Of a stretch of DNA of 64,000 nt, positions 9,594 to 18,449 are shown one piece after another. Position 1 is the stretch's first letter, and each line of letters begins with the position of its first letter. This stretch comes from Natribaculum luteum (GTDB lineage Archaea > Halobacteriota > Halobacteria > Halobacteriales > Natrialbaceae), in the NCBI RefSeq assembly GCF_023008545.1, contig NZ_CP095397.1, positions 3,523,199 to 3,587,198 of the forward strand, given 5' to 3'. Position numbers and translations under genes: made by a program. Under the pieces are notes generated by a model that was not told the origin of the DNA, did not search any database, and was given only the letters and a program-made list of their open reading frames with translations.

Positions 9594-10847
9594 TCACACG
9601 GCAACGACGAACAGGAGGCCGACGATCGAGACGGCCCCGAGAACGGCCGTCACCAGGCGAGCGAGTTGGTAGGTTCCGAGGAGCCACACGAGCCCCACCT
9701 TCACGAGGGTGTTCGCGACGGCGCCGACGACGATGCCAGTCGTCGCAACTTGCTGTGAGATCGTGTCCTCGGCGGCGAGCCGACTCAGCGTGATCGTGAT
9801 CGCGTCCACGTCGGCGAGTCCCGAGACGAACGCCGTCACGTAGACGCCCGACGACCCGAACCACGAGTAGGCAGACTCGGAGACGAGCAAGACCACGGCG
9901 AAGACCGCCCCGAAGAACAGCGCCGGTCGCAGCCGAAATGGGTTCTCGATCTCGGTCTCGACGTCGGCCGTCGTGGCCGCTTGCCTGTAGACGGCCACGG
10001 CGACGATCGATCCGAACACGGTCATCGCCCCGAGCGGGACGGCGACGGCGGGGAGTAGCTCCCGGTTGACGACGGCGACCTCGACGAGAGCACGAGGAAA
10101 CATCACGAGCGACGCGACGACCGTCGAGAACGCACACACTCGATAGAGCGAGGGCGTCTGACTCGCTCGTTCGGCCATCGAGACCGTCGTCGCGGTCGAG
10201 GAGACGAACCCGCCCAGCACACCCGTCAGCGCGATGCCCCGCTTTGCCCCGACGACTCGGCTCAGGACGTAGGCGACGAAGCTCAGTCCGGTGACGAACA
10301 CCACCATGAGCCAGACGAACCGCGGGTTGAGCCCGAACAGCACCTCGAGTTCGCGGTCGGGTAACAGCGGAAAGACGACCAGGACGACGAGGATGAACTT
10401 GACCGAGGCACGGCGTTCGCGCTCGTCGATCCGGTCTGCGAACCCGTGGATCGGCCCTTTCGCGGAGAGAATCGCCGTGACGACGCCGGCGACGATGACC
10501 GCGAGGACGGCTCCGCGCTCCGAGTGGGTCGTCATCGCCCCGAGGACGACGGTGAGCAGTGCGGCCATCAGCGTCGTGAGTCCGATGTCGCGTTCGAGCC
10601 AGACCTTCCCGACGTACGCCACCGTCAACGGAATCGTCAGGGCGACCACCACGACGGCGAGCATCGACGGGAAGAACGCCTGGACGAGCGCACCGAGGAG
10701 CGCGAACAGCGGAAACGTGCGACTTCCGGCGAAAGCCCCACCGGACTCGCTTTGCTCTCGCTCCAGTCCGACGAGCGCGCCGATGCCGAACGCGATCGCG
10801 ACGCGAAACACCAGCAAGCCGAGCGAGTCGCCGACCGGGTCGACCAT
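9594..10847 (-). CDS. MgtC/SapB-DUF4010 family membrane protein
   Basis: A 417-residue protein with about 12 hydrophobic segments. The N-terminal part has the MgtC/SapB signature IGALVGLERE followed by a RTFPLFALLGAL segment. The C-terminal part matches DUF4010 (GLADVDAITITLSRLA, then GIVVGAVANTLVKVG). MgtC proteins are linked to magnesium limitation in bacteria, but the longer MgtC-DUF4010 proteins are not characterised. It converges with the ABC ATPase gene with a 15-bp gap. Confidence 0.85.
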   Translation of the reverse strand: MVDPVGDSLGLLVFRVAIAFGIGALVGLEREQSESGGAFAGSRTFPLFALLGALVQAFFPSMLAVVVVALTIPLTVAYVGKVWLERDIGLTTLMAALLTVVLGAMTTHSERGAVLAVIVAGVVTAILSAKGPIHGFADRIDERERRASVKFILVVLVVFPLLPDRELEVLFGLNPRFVWLMVVFVTGLSFVAYVLSRVVGAKRGIALTGVLGGFVSSTATTVSMAERASQTPSLYRVCAFSTVVASLVMFPRALVEVAVVNRELLPAVAVPLGAMTVFGSIVAVAVYRQAATTADVETEIENPFRLRPALFFGAVFAVVLLVSESAYSWFGSSGVYVTAFVSGLADVDAITITLSRLAAEDTISQQVATTGIVVGAVANTLVKVGLVWLLGTYQLARLVTAVLGAVSIVGLLFVVAV

Positions 10848-10952
10848 TGCGCAGGGATTCGCAGACCGTCTCCTTAACCTTCGGGACGCGCACCGTTCTC
10901 GGCCCGTCGTACGACGGCGTTGTGAGATGCTCGTCGAACGAGAACGAAGCGA

Positions 10953-12170
10953 TCACTCCTCGAGCAGCCAGCCGAAGCGTTTCTCCCAGAACTCTTCGCT
11001 CGGTGGCTTCTTGCTCCGTCCGTAGGTCTTCTCGTCGCGGATCTGTCGCTCGAGGACCTCGCGTGCCTCGTTGAGCGCGTGACTCGCGCCGTACCCCTCG
11101 CCGGAGGCGACGTACAGGCCCCGGTCGGTGTGCAGGCGGATGCGGGCGAGCAGGAGTGGTCGCCCGCGGCGGGTCTCGTCGTGTTCGTGGAGGTGGACCT
11201 TCGCGTCCAGCACGTTCATCTCGTGGTCTCTGTCGTCGAACTTCTCGACCATCGCCACGATCTCGTCGTAGGATACGTCGTCGACCATGTCGATCCCGTA
11301 GACCTGGACGCTCCGGTTGCCGCCGGCTTCCCACGTGAGCGAGTCGAGGACGTCGGTCTTCGTGACGATTCCGTGTGGGGAGCCGTCGTCCGTGACGACC
11401 AGCGACGACGCGTCGATCTCGAACATCTCGTCGACGGCCACGTCGAGCGTCTCGCTCGGCCGAATCGTCCGCACCGGCGAGGCCATGACGTCTCGAACTG
11501 GCAGATCCAGCATTCGTGCCGACTCTCCCTCCCGCGCGCCGAAGCCGCCGCGGCGTGCGCGAGCGGTGCTGGTGGATATCTCTCCCCCGAACGGGTCCCT
11601 CCCGCCGGCGTCACCGCCCTGGCTTTGCACCTCGGCTCGGACCGTGAGGTCGGTCACGTCGTAGAGGCTGAGGATGCCGACCGCCGTGTCGTCCTCGACG
11701 ACCGGGAGGTGCGTAATTCGGTTCTCCCGGAAGACGTTGAGCGCGTTTCCGAGGGTCGACGCCGGGTCGACCGAGACGAGGTCGGCAGAGTGAGCCTCGG
11801 CGACGGTCGCCGCGTCGAGGAACGGCTCGACCTTCCGGAGGATCGCGTCGGCGGTGACGACGCCGATCAGCTCCCGTCCTTCGAACACGGGCAGCAACTG
11901 GGAATCGCCGTCGATCATGAGCTGTGCCACCTTGCGAATGTCCTCGTCGGGCGCGAGCCGGGGGACGTGCCAGGTGAGCGACTCGAGCTTTTCGTTGGGT
12001 TTGCGATGTGAGGTGACGAGTTGTCTCCTGGTGACGACCCCCTCGAACTCGTCGCCGTGTATCACGACGCCCTCGACGTCGGTATCCGCGAACGTCCCGA
12101 CGAGCTTCGAGACGGGCGTCTCCGGAGTGAATTCGACGTATTCTTTCGAAACGATGTCAGCGATGTCCAT
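10953..12170 (-). CDS. Four-CBS-domain protein with C-terminal HPF/RaiA-like domain
   Basis: The 405-residue product has four CBS domains at about 1-57, 66-118, 122-180 and 224-282. Residues 183-215 form a low-complexity Gly/Arg-rich linker. From about 286 to 385 the sequence resembles ribosome hibernation factor HPF/RaiA (S30AE): a helix DEIVAMVEKFDDR, strands AKVHLHEHDE and LLLARIRLHTDRG, then a helix ending EVLERQIRDEK. CBS domains commonly bind adenine nucleotides, so this could be an energy-sensing ribosome-binding protein; that is inference. The start is the ATG at 12170; an in-frame extension of 23 residues is less likely. A strong TATA-like box lies about 200 bp upstream. Confidence 0.82.
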   Translation of the reverse strand: MDIADIVSKEYVEFTPETPVSKLVGTFADTDVEGVVIHGDEFEGVVTRRQLVTSHRKPNEKLESLTWHVPRLAPDEDIRKVAQLMIDGDSQLLPVFEGRELIGVVTADAILRKVEPFLDAATVAEAHSADLVSVDPASTLGNALNVFRENRITHLPVVEDDTAVGILSLYDVTDLTVRAEVQSQGGDAGGRDPFGGEISTSTARARRGGFGAREGESARMLDLPVRDVMASPVRTIRPSETLDVAVDEMFEIDASSLVVTDDGSPHGIVTKTDVLDSLTWEAGGNRSVQVYGIDMVDDVSYDEIVAMVEKFDDRDHEMNVLDAKVHLHEHDETRRGRPLLLARIRLHTDRGLYVASGEGYGASHALNEAREVLERQIRDEKTYGRSKKPPSEEFWEKRFGWLLEE

Positions 12171-12366
12171 GATCTGTGTGAGTTTGCTCGGTCGAGCGGT
12201 CTGTTCTCCTGTCGGGACGCCGCTGCCGGCAGCGTCCACCGAACAGCAGGTCCCCGACGATCGTTATCGTCACGCACGTCCTCGGTACCGAGGAGACGGC
12301 CGACGGCTCTCGTCGTGCGTCGATTGCGTCGCAAGTTGCGCTCCCGGGTCGCAGAACGTGACGTGC

Positions 12367-12376
12367 CTATATATAA
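12367..12376 (-). promoter_or_regulatory. Strong TATA box, probable promoter of a long leader or small RNA
   Basis: On the minus strand the sequence is TTATATATAG, a nearly ideal archaeal TATA box. The next minus-strand start codon (CBS-HPF gene) is at 12170, so transcription from here would give a leader of about 170 nt. That leader contains a GC-rich hairpin at 12215-12237 (GGACG and CGTCC arms around CTGCCGGCAG). In the plus direction it would fire antisense into the phosphatase gene. Confidence 0.4.
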
Positions 12377-12394
12377 CTCGCAGGGGCCACCCGA

Positions 12395-13051
12395 TCAGCG
12401 TTCGGCCCCGCCCGTCTCGACGACGTCGTGCTGTTCGAAGTAGAGGCGGAGTTTTCGCATCGACGTCACGACGTCGTCGCAGTACCGTTCGACGGCCTGC
12501 TCCGGGTCGTATCCGACGGCGGCCCCGGCCGCCTGGAGCATCGGGACGTCGGTCGCCCCGCCGCCGACCGCGATCGTCCGGTCGAGGTCGGTCCCCTCGG
12601 CGACGGCGAGTTCTACGAGCGCCTGATCCTTCTGGCCCTCGAGCAGCGGGCCGTCGACGTCGCCCGTCAGCGCACCGTTTTCCAGCACGAGTCGGTTCGC
12701 GACGAGGTGATCGACCGCGACCTCGGCTCGCTCGAGCGCCGCCTCCACGCCGCGCTCGAAACTGCCGGTAACGATCGCCACGGACACGTCGGATCGTCGG
12801 AGGTCGGTGAGCAACTCGGCAGCGCCGTCGCGCAACGTACACCGCTCGAACGCGGCGTCGACGCGCTCTTCCGGCATTCCTTCGAGGAGCGAGACGCGCT
12901 GTCGGAGGCTCGTCTCGAAGTCCACCTCGTCGCGCAGCCCCTGCTCGAGGAGGCCACGAATCTCACTCCCGACGTCGTACTCTCTGCCGAGGAGAACCGA
13001 GAGATCCCACTGGGTGAGTGTCTCGTCGAAGTCGAAGGCAACGAGCGTCAT
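12395..13051 (-). CDS. serB: SerB-like HAD-family phosphatase
   Basis: A 218-residue HAD hydrolase. Motif I is FDFDET (nucleophile Asp7, acid/base Asp9), motif II is IVTGS (Thr95), and the motif III Lys141 is in EGQKDQAL. Motif IV reads VGGGATDVPM, whereas phosphoserine phosphatases have GDG(A)(N/T)D; the first metal-binding Asp is Gly164 here, while Asp168 is kept. The expected role is dephosphorylation of phosphoserine in serine synthesis, but the changed motif makes activity uncertain. The start at 13051 (MTLVAFDFDET) is chosen over an 18-residue upstream extension. Confidence 0.8.
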   Translation of the reverse strand: MTLVAFDFDETLTQWDLSVLLGREYDVGSEIRGLLEQGLRDEVDFETSLRQRVSLLEGMPEERVDAAFERCTLRDGAAELLTDLRRSDVSVAIVTGSFERGVEAALERAEVAVDHLVANRLVLENGALTGDVDGPLLEGQKDQALVELAVAEGTDLDRTIAVGGGATDVPMLQAAGAAVGYDPEQAVERYCDDVVTSMRKLRLYFEQHDVVETGGAER

Positions 13052-13124
13052 GGACAGTTCTTCGTCGGCCACGTCAATAATACCCACTCGAGGGCGGGTC
13101 GGCACACAGTCACGTCCGACAGGA

Positions 13125-13439
13125 TCACTCGTACTCGATTCCGCGCAGTTCGTACCGATACGTCCGCGGCTCCTTTTTGACGACGAGATACTGCGCGTTT
13201 CGCGCTCGCTCGAGTCTGTCGAAGTGCGTTCCCAGATCGCCGGGGTTCAGGGCGTGGGAATCGTCTTCCAGACCGAACCGGAGGGTGGCCCTCCGCTGGC
13301 GGACATCGTCTACCTGTTTCGCTTCGACCGCCAGAACGTCGCCGGTGTTGCCGACGTCGACCATGCCGGTGAGCTCCCACGTGTGGTCGCCGTACTGTAC
13401 CTCCGCGCCGCCGAGTTCCGGCCACTCCGTCTCGACCAT
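13125..13439 (-). CDS. Small conserved-looking haloarchaeal protein of unknown function
   Basis: A 104-residue acidic protein (MVETEWPELGGAEVQYGDHT). It is beta-rich in its first half (WELTGMVDVGNTGDVLAVEA) and then has a helical segment rich in Asp and Arg. Codon use and acidity match its neighbours, which supports a real gene. I recognise no family. It lies divergent from the ribonucleotide reductase gene and ends 73 bp upstream of the phosphatase start on the same strand. Confidence 0.62.
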   Translation of the reverse strand: MVETEWPELGGAEVQYGDHTWELTGMVDVGNTGDVLAVEAKQVDDVRQRRATLRFGLEDDSHALNPGDLGTHFDRLERARNAQYLVVKKEPRTYRYELRGIEYE

Positions 13440-13572
13440 ACGAGGTTGTACCAGCAACACCCAGATCGTCTTTCGGGTACTCACGCGACCGAGAACGTCT
13501 TCACGCTCGTCAGGTCGGTCCCCGGTCGACGAGCGGCCAATCTCTTACTGTCTGCGACCCGGAGTACGAGAT

Positions 13573-15303
13573 ATGGACACACTCGACACAGTCGCCGAGA
13601 CGGTCCTCCGTCGGCGGTACCTGCAACGCGACGAGGACGGCGAGGTCGTCGAGACGCCAGCGGAACTCTTTGGTCGCGTCGCGGAAACCCTCGCCCAGGT
13701 CGAAGCGCGATTCGGCGGCGACGTCGACGCGACCGAACGGGCGTTCTACGAGGCGATGACCGCCCTCGAGTTCCTCCCCAACTCGCCGACGCTGATGAAC
13801 GCCGGGACGGACCTCCAGCAACTCGCCGCCTGCTTCGTCCTGCCGATCGAGGACTCCCTCGAGTCGATCTTCACCGCGCTCGAACAGACCGCGCTGGTCC
13901 ACCAGAGCGGTGGCGGCACCGGCTTTTCGTTCTCGAACCTCCGCCCCGAAGGCGACGTCGTGATGAAGACGGACGGCGTGGCGTCGGGGCCGGTGAGTTT
14001 TATGCGGATCTTCGACGCCGCCACCGAGCAGATCAAACAGGGCGGCCGTCGACGCGGGGCGAACATGGGCGTCCTCGAGGCGTCTCACCCCGACGTCCAG
14101 TCGTTCGTCACCGCCAAGGCGGAGACGGACGCCTTCCAGAACTTCAACCTCTCGGTGGCGACCGACGCGGCGTTCTGGGCAGCCTCCGACGCCGACGAGC
14201 CCTACGCCCTCGTCAATCCGCGGACGGGCGAGGTCGTCGAGCGGATCGATCCCGACGCTCTCTTCGATCTGATCGCCGAGATGGCCTGGGAGACCGGCGA
14301 CCCCGGCATCCTCTTTCTGGACGCGATCAACGAGGACAACCCGACGCCACACCTCGGTCGACTCGAGGCGACGAACCCCTGCGGCGAGGTGCCGCTGCTC
14401 CCCTACGAGGCCTGCGTCCTCGGGTCGATCAACCTCGCCCGGCACACCGACGGCGACGAGATCGACTGGGCGAAACTCCGCGAGACCGTCCACCTCGCCG
14501 TGCGCTTTCTCGACGACGCCATCGAGGCGTCGACGTTTCCGGTCCCGGAAATCGAGGCGACGATGGCCAGAACCCGCAAGATCGGCCTGGGCGTGATGGG
14601 CTTTCACGACCTGCTCATCGACCTTCGCGTCCCGTACTACTCGGCGGAGGCCGTCGCAGTCGCCGACGAGGTGATGGCGTTCGTCCACGACGAGTCGTGG
14701 GCGGCCTCGAGAGAACTGGCTGCGGAACGCGGGCCGTTTCCGGAGTGGGACGACTCCACCCGCGAGGAGCCGATGCGCAACGCCACGACCACCACCATCG
14801 CCCCCACGGGGACGATCTCGCTCATCGCCGGCTGCTCGGCCAGCATCGAACCGATCTACAACGTGGCCTATACGAAACACGTCGTGGGCGGCCTCGAGAT
14901 CGTCGACGATCGGTTCGTCGACCTCGCGAAAGAGCGCGGATTCTACTCCGAGGACCTCGTGGCGGACCTCCGCGACCGAACCACGATCCAGGACGTCGAG
15001 GAGATACCCGACGACGTGAAGCCGCTGTTCCACACGGCCCACGACGTGCCCGCCGAGGGCCACCTCCGCATCCAGGCCGCGTTCCAGGAACACGTCGACA
15101 ACGCGGTGAGCAAGACGGTGAATCTCCCCCGATCGGCGTCCGTCGAGGACGTCGCGGACGTCTTCCGCACCGCACGGGACCTCGGCGTCAAGGGTGTCAC
15201 CGTCTTCCGGAGCGGAGCGAGGCCCGAACAGGTGCTCGGCGAAGACCCCCTCAAGGAGGAGTGTGTGAGCGAGTGCGACTACGTCGCCACGCGCGAGGAG
15301 TAA
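13573..15303 (+). CDS. nrdJ: Adenosylcobalamin-dependent (class II) ribonucleotide reductase
   Basis: A 576-residue enzyme that reduces ribonucleotides to deoxyribonucleotides using a B12-generated radical. The redox-active Cys87 (LAACFVLP) and Cys281 (YEACVLGSINL) are present. So is the active-site motif NPCGE with Asn268, the thiyl Cys270 and Glu272. A C-terminal pair (ECVSEC) can reload the active-site disulfide. There is no N-terminal ATP cone, so overall activity control by ATP/dATP of that type is absent. The frame is open about 400 bp further upstream, but the ATG at 13573 begins the family homology. No inteins are seen. Confidence 0.93.
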   Translation: MDTLDTVAETVLRRRYLQRDEDGEVVETPAELFGRVAETLAQVEARFGGDVDATERAFYEAMTALEFLPNSPTLMNAGTDLQQLAACFVLPIEDSLESIFTALEQTALVHQSGGGTGFSFSNLRPEGDVVMKTDGVASGPVSFMRIFDAATEQIKQGGRRRGANMGVLEASHPDVQSFVTAKAETDAFQNFNLSVATDAAFWAASDADEPYALVNPRTGEVVERIDPDALFDLIAEMAWETGDPGILFLDAINEDNPTPHLGRLEATNPCGEVPLLPYEACVLGSINLARHTDGDEIDWAKLRETVHLAVRFLDDAIEASTFPVPEIEATMARTRKIGLGVMGFHDLLIDLRVPYYSAEAVAVADEVMAFVHDESWAASRELAAERGPFPEWDDSTREEPMRNATTTTIAPTGTISLIAGCSASIEPIYNVAYTKHVVGGLEIVDDRFVDLAKERGFYSEDLVADLRDRTTIQDVEEIPDDVKPLFHTAHDVPAEGHLRIQAAFQEHVDNAVSKTVNLPRSASVEDVADVFRTARDLGVKGVTVFRSGARPEQVLGEDPLKEECVSECDYVATREE

Positions 15304-15424
15304 AGACAGCGTCGCTCGAGGCGAACAGCGCTCGACCGACCCGAGGACAGCGATTCGCGACGCCGGGATCAGCCCCGCAATCCCCGCCAAGATTCACCAT
15401 GCTCCGTGTGGACGTGTTAGCCGC

Positions 15425-15892
15425 ATGAACTTCGACGAGTTCACAGGCCAGATTCAGCACCGACTCGAACTTCCGGACACGGGCAGGACGGTCCGCACGA
15501 TCCGGGCGACGCTCACGACGCTCGGCCAGCGCATCCCCGAAGGGAACGCCGAGGATCTCGCCGCGTCGCTCCCGATGGAGATCGGCTGGTACCTGACCGG
15601 AGCCGTCCACGAACACGGCCAGCGGTTCGACTGGCACGAGTTCGTCGACCGGGTCAGCGAGATCGAGAACGTAGACGCACCAGAGGCGGCCTACCACTCC
15701 CGGGTCGTCGTCGATCTCGTGCGGACGGCGGTTCCACCCTCGGACTTCCAGCAGCTTCGCGACCAGCTTCCCGAGAGCGAAGACGACGAGAACTGGCGCA
15801 AGCTCTTCGAAGTCGTCGACGCCGGCGGCTGGGGCGAGGCCGAAGAGGCTCAGACTGGCGGCGGGCCACAGTCCGAAGACGACTCGGAGTGA
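15425..15892 (+). CDS. DUF2267 domain protein
   Basis: A 155-residue acidic, mostly helical protein that fits DUF2267: MNFDEFTGQIQHRLEL, then TIRATLTTLGQRIPEGNAEDLAASLP, a block found across the family. The C-terminal 25 residues are a low-complexity Gly/Asp/Glu tail. The function is unknown; bacterial relatives often sit in stress or quality-control contexts. It stands alone, 121 bp after nrdJ. Confidence 0.85.
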   Translation: MNFDEFTGQIQHRLELPDTGRTVRTIRATLTTLGQRIPEGNAEDLAASLPMEIGWYLTGAVHEHGQRFDWHEFVDRVSEIENVDAPEAAYHSRVVVDLVRTAVPPSDFQQLRDQLPESEDDENWRKLFEVVDAGGWGEAEEAQTGGGPQSEDDSE

Positions 15893-16061
15893 CCCACTCG
15901 AGGACCGACGGTCCTGAAACGGGTCGCACGTCCACCACCGGTCGTCGGGCCACCACCGTCCGCTAGAAAAGTATGTGTACCGAACAGACAGTGTTCCTGG
16001 TCGCAAGAAGATCATTTCTGCCTGATATAACTATTTAGGTCCGATTGTACTATGGCAGTAC

Positions 16062-16250
16062 ATGGAGCCGAAAGTTGAACGTCGCTGTCATATACTGTTT
16101 GCTCTCGCCCTGGTTCTACTTACAGTTGGCGTCGGCTACTGCGTTATCTTCGAGACGTGTCTGGCGGACTTTCTGGTCGTCGTTGCGGGACTTTTCGTCG
16201 GGTGGATCGCGTTGTTATACTGTCTGGGGAATGCCTCGTTCTGGCGGTAG
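16062..16250 (+). CDS. Possible small two-helix membrane protein
   Basis: A 62-residue ORF with two hydrophobic stretches (ILFALALVLLTVGVGYCVIF and FLVVVAGLFVGWIALLY) and a basic start (MEPKVERR), which suggests both termini inside. Base composition is less GC-rich than its neighbours, and an AT-rich tract lies just upstream. It is unusually rich in Cys for its size. No family is recognised. It could be a spurious ORF, but the clear hydrophobic pattern favours a real small protein. Confidence 0.45.
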   Translation: MEPKVERRCHILFALALVLLTVGVGYCVIFETCLADFLVVVAGLFVGWIALLYCLGNASFWR

Positions 16251-16381
16251 CTCGACGCTCGACCCGCGCTCCGTCCGCCAGGATCGACGCTGCCGACCGC
16301 TCGCCTTCACGACGGCCGTTCCACCCGCCGTCGATAGGCTGGCCCTGCGATCGAATCGGCGACGGCATCGGATTGATACAA

Positions 16382-16390
16382 TCTATATTT
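16382..16390 (+). promoter_or_regulatory. TATA-like element of the aldehyde ferredoxin oxidoreductase gene
   Basis: TCTATATTT is centred about 25 bp before the ATG at 16411. A short inverted repeat (GATTG and CAATC) lies immediately upstream, at about 16372-16383. Confidence 0.45.
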
Positions 16391-16410
16391 CTCGCCACGT
16401 ACGTCCCAGT

Positions 16411-18075
16411 ATGCGCCACGCTACTGGTCCGCTGCTCACCGTCGACGTGAGCGATCGAACCGCGACGAAAACGGACGTCGACGACGTCCTCGAGACGTAC
16501 GTCGGCGGTCGAGCCGTCGCGACAGCGCTCGCACACGAACGCATCCCGTTCGACGCCGATCCGTTCGGTCCGGAAAACCGGGCGTACCTCTCGACCGGCC
16601 CGCTCCAGCAGAGTCGGATGTCCTTTACCGGCCGGATGAACATGACCGGCCTCTCGCCGCTGACCGACGGTCTCGTCTCGACGAACGCTGGCGGCTACCT
16701 CTCGCGAAACTTCACGAGCGCCGGCATCAGCGTCCTCGAGGTCGTCGGCGAGAGCGACGAGTTGCTCGCCATCCACGTCACCGACGACGGCGTCGAGTTC
16801 GAGGCGGTGCCCGAACTCGAGGGAGCCACCGTCCCCGAAACGTCCGACTACGTGGCCGAGCACCACGACCTCGGGCCGGAACACTGCATCGCGATCGGAC
16901 CCGCAGGTGAGAACCTCGTGCGCTTCGCCTCGGTGATGACGTTCGACTCGCGGGCGTTCGGCCGCGGCGGCCTCGGCGCGGTGCTCGGGTCGAAAAACGT
17001 CAAGTGCGTCACCTTCGACGGCGATGCCGACCCAGACGTCGAGATCCCGCCAGTACAGATGGACGTCCACCGCGAGGCCGCGACGTCGGACGACCTGATG
17101 CGACGCCAGGGGACGACCGGCGGCACGGAGTTCATCAACGACAACTTCTCGCTGCCGACGCGGTACTTCCAGGAGTACCAGTTCGAGAACGTCGAGGGAA
17201 TCGGCGGCAACGCCGTCGAGGAGAAAAAGTACAAGAAAGGCGCGTGTTCGGCGTGTGCCTACGCCTGCAAGCTGCCCACCCGCGACGAGGAGACTGGCGT
17301 CGAGACCGAGGGGCCGGAGTTCGAGACCGTCTACGCCTTCGGCTCCAGCCACGGCGTCGGCGACATCGTCGACGTGATGAAGGCGAACGAACTGTGTGAC
17401 ACGCTCGGCATGGACACCATCTCTGCAGGCGTGACCGTCGCGGCCTACCTCGCCGCAGAAGACGAGTTCGGCAACGCCGACCTCGCACAGGAGGTCACCG
17501 AAAAGATTGCCTACCGCGAGGGCATCGGCGACGACCTCGCGGAAGGCGTCGCCCGCGTCCACGACGACCTGGGCGTCGACGACTACACCGTCAAGGGCAT
17601 GGAGTTCGCCGCCCACGACGGTCGCGTCCTCCACGGACAGGGGCTGTCCTACGCCGTCGCCAACCGGGGTGGCGACCACATGTACGCCGGCATGCTCAGT
17701 CTCGAGTACAGCGGCGAACTCGATCCAGAGGGGACGCTCGGCAAGGCCGAGACGCTCGTCGAACAGGAAAATCGCGCCGCCTTCCGCGACTCCGGGATCG
17801 TCTGTGCCTTCGGCAGCGACTACGTGACCGACGACCGCCTCGAGGCGCTGTTCGACGCCGACCACGACGCGTTGCTCGAGGTGGGGGCGAAGACGGTCGA
17901 ACTCGAACGCCACTTCAACAACCAGCGCGGCTTCGACCGCGAGGACGACCGTCTCCCCTACGAGATTCCAGATCTCGAGGCGGCGATCGGCGAGTACTAC
18001 GACGCCCGCGACTGGAACGACGACGGGACCGTCCCCGACGCCACGGTCGACCTGGTCGCACCCTCGGCGGACTGA
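16411..18075 (+). CDS. aor: Aldehyde ferredoxin oxidoreductase (tungsten/molybdopterin enzyme)
   Basis: A 554-residue protein of the AOR family, which oxidises aldehydes to acids and reduces ferredoxin using a tungstopterin and a 4Fe-4S cluster. The N-terminal pterin-binding part is recognisable (YVGGRAVATAL, FTGRMNMTGLSPLT, GRGGLGAVLGSKNVK). The cluster ligands are Cys279, Cys282 and Cys286 (CSACAYAC) and probably Cys465 (GIVCAF). Hyperthermophile enzymes are about 600 residues, so this one is slightly short. The start at ATG 16411 matches the family N-terminus; a longer open frame upstream is not coding-like. The aldehyde substrate is unknown. Confidence 0.9.
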   Translation: MRHATGPLLTVDVSDRTATKTDVDDVLETYVGGRAVATALAHERIPFDADPFGPENRAYLSTGPLQQSRMSFTGRMNMTGLSPLTDGLVSTNAGGYLSRNFTSAGISVLEVVGESDELLAIHVTDDGVEFEAVPELEGATVPETSDYVAEHHDLGPEHCIAIGPAGENLVRFASVMTFDSRAFGRGGLGAVLGSKNVKCVTFDGDADPDVEIPPVQMDVHREAATSDDLMRRQGTTGGTEFINDNFSLPTRYFQEYQFENVEGIGGNAVEEKKYKKGACSACAYACKLPTRDEETGVETEGPEFETVYAFGSSHGVGDIVDVMKANELCDTLGMDTISAGVTVAAYLAAEDEFGNADLAQEVTEKIAYREGIGDDLAEGVARVHDDLGVDDYTVKGMEFAAHDGRVLHGQGLSYAVANRGGDHMYAGMLSLEYSGELDPEGTLGKAETLVEQENRAAFRDSGIVCAFGSDYVTDDRLEALFDADHDALLEVGAKTVELERHFNNQRGFDREDDRLPYEIPDLEAAIGEYYDARDWNDDGTVPDATVDLVAPSAD

Positions 18076-18449
18076 TCCCCAGTCGGGGGTGTCACAGAAC
18101 CCTTTCCACGGTGTTGATTACACCCACTTCGGTGGTGAATTGACCGATACGTAGGTCGTGCGTATTTATTGCTGGACATTCTGCCAGTTTCAATAGATGT
18201 TCTCGCTGCCGTGCAAGATACAAAGCGCGAACTGAACGAACTTAGAATTATATTATAGTAGTTAAATTAAAATTGAAGTAATATATAATAAAATTACTGT
18301 GCTATTTTATTCTCACTTGGCATAATTGCAACCGTAGTTGAGATATTTTTGTGTATTGATATGGGGTGGGTCATTCTGAGCAATCACTCACCTCATATTC
18401 AGACGGTATCAAAGAATTTAATCACTGGAAATTGTATTTTTGATATAAT
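18076..18449. other. AT-rich island without a recognisable gene
   Basis: This 374-bp stretch is strikingly AT-rich from about 18160 on, with runs such as TTAAATTAAAATTGAAG and AATATATAATAAAAT, against a GC-rich background. I see no ORF of note. It probably contains the promoter of the small gene that follows, and it looks foreign. Confidence 0.6.

Noticed and set aside
9565-11334. A 589-codon minus-strand ORF over the MgtC/DUF4010 gene
   Set aside because: Very Arg-rich with no hydrophobic pattern. The alternative minus frame encodes a clear membrane protein.
12807-15428. An 873-codon plus-strand ORF, and long minus-strand ORFs over the same place
   Set aside because: They are antisense or out-of-frame shadows of the phosphatase and nrdJ genes. 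Composition is Arg/Pro/Ser-rich as in GC-rich shadow frames, and nrdJ motifs lie in the other frame.
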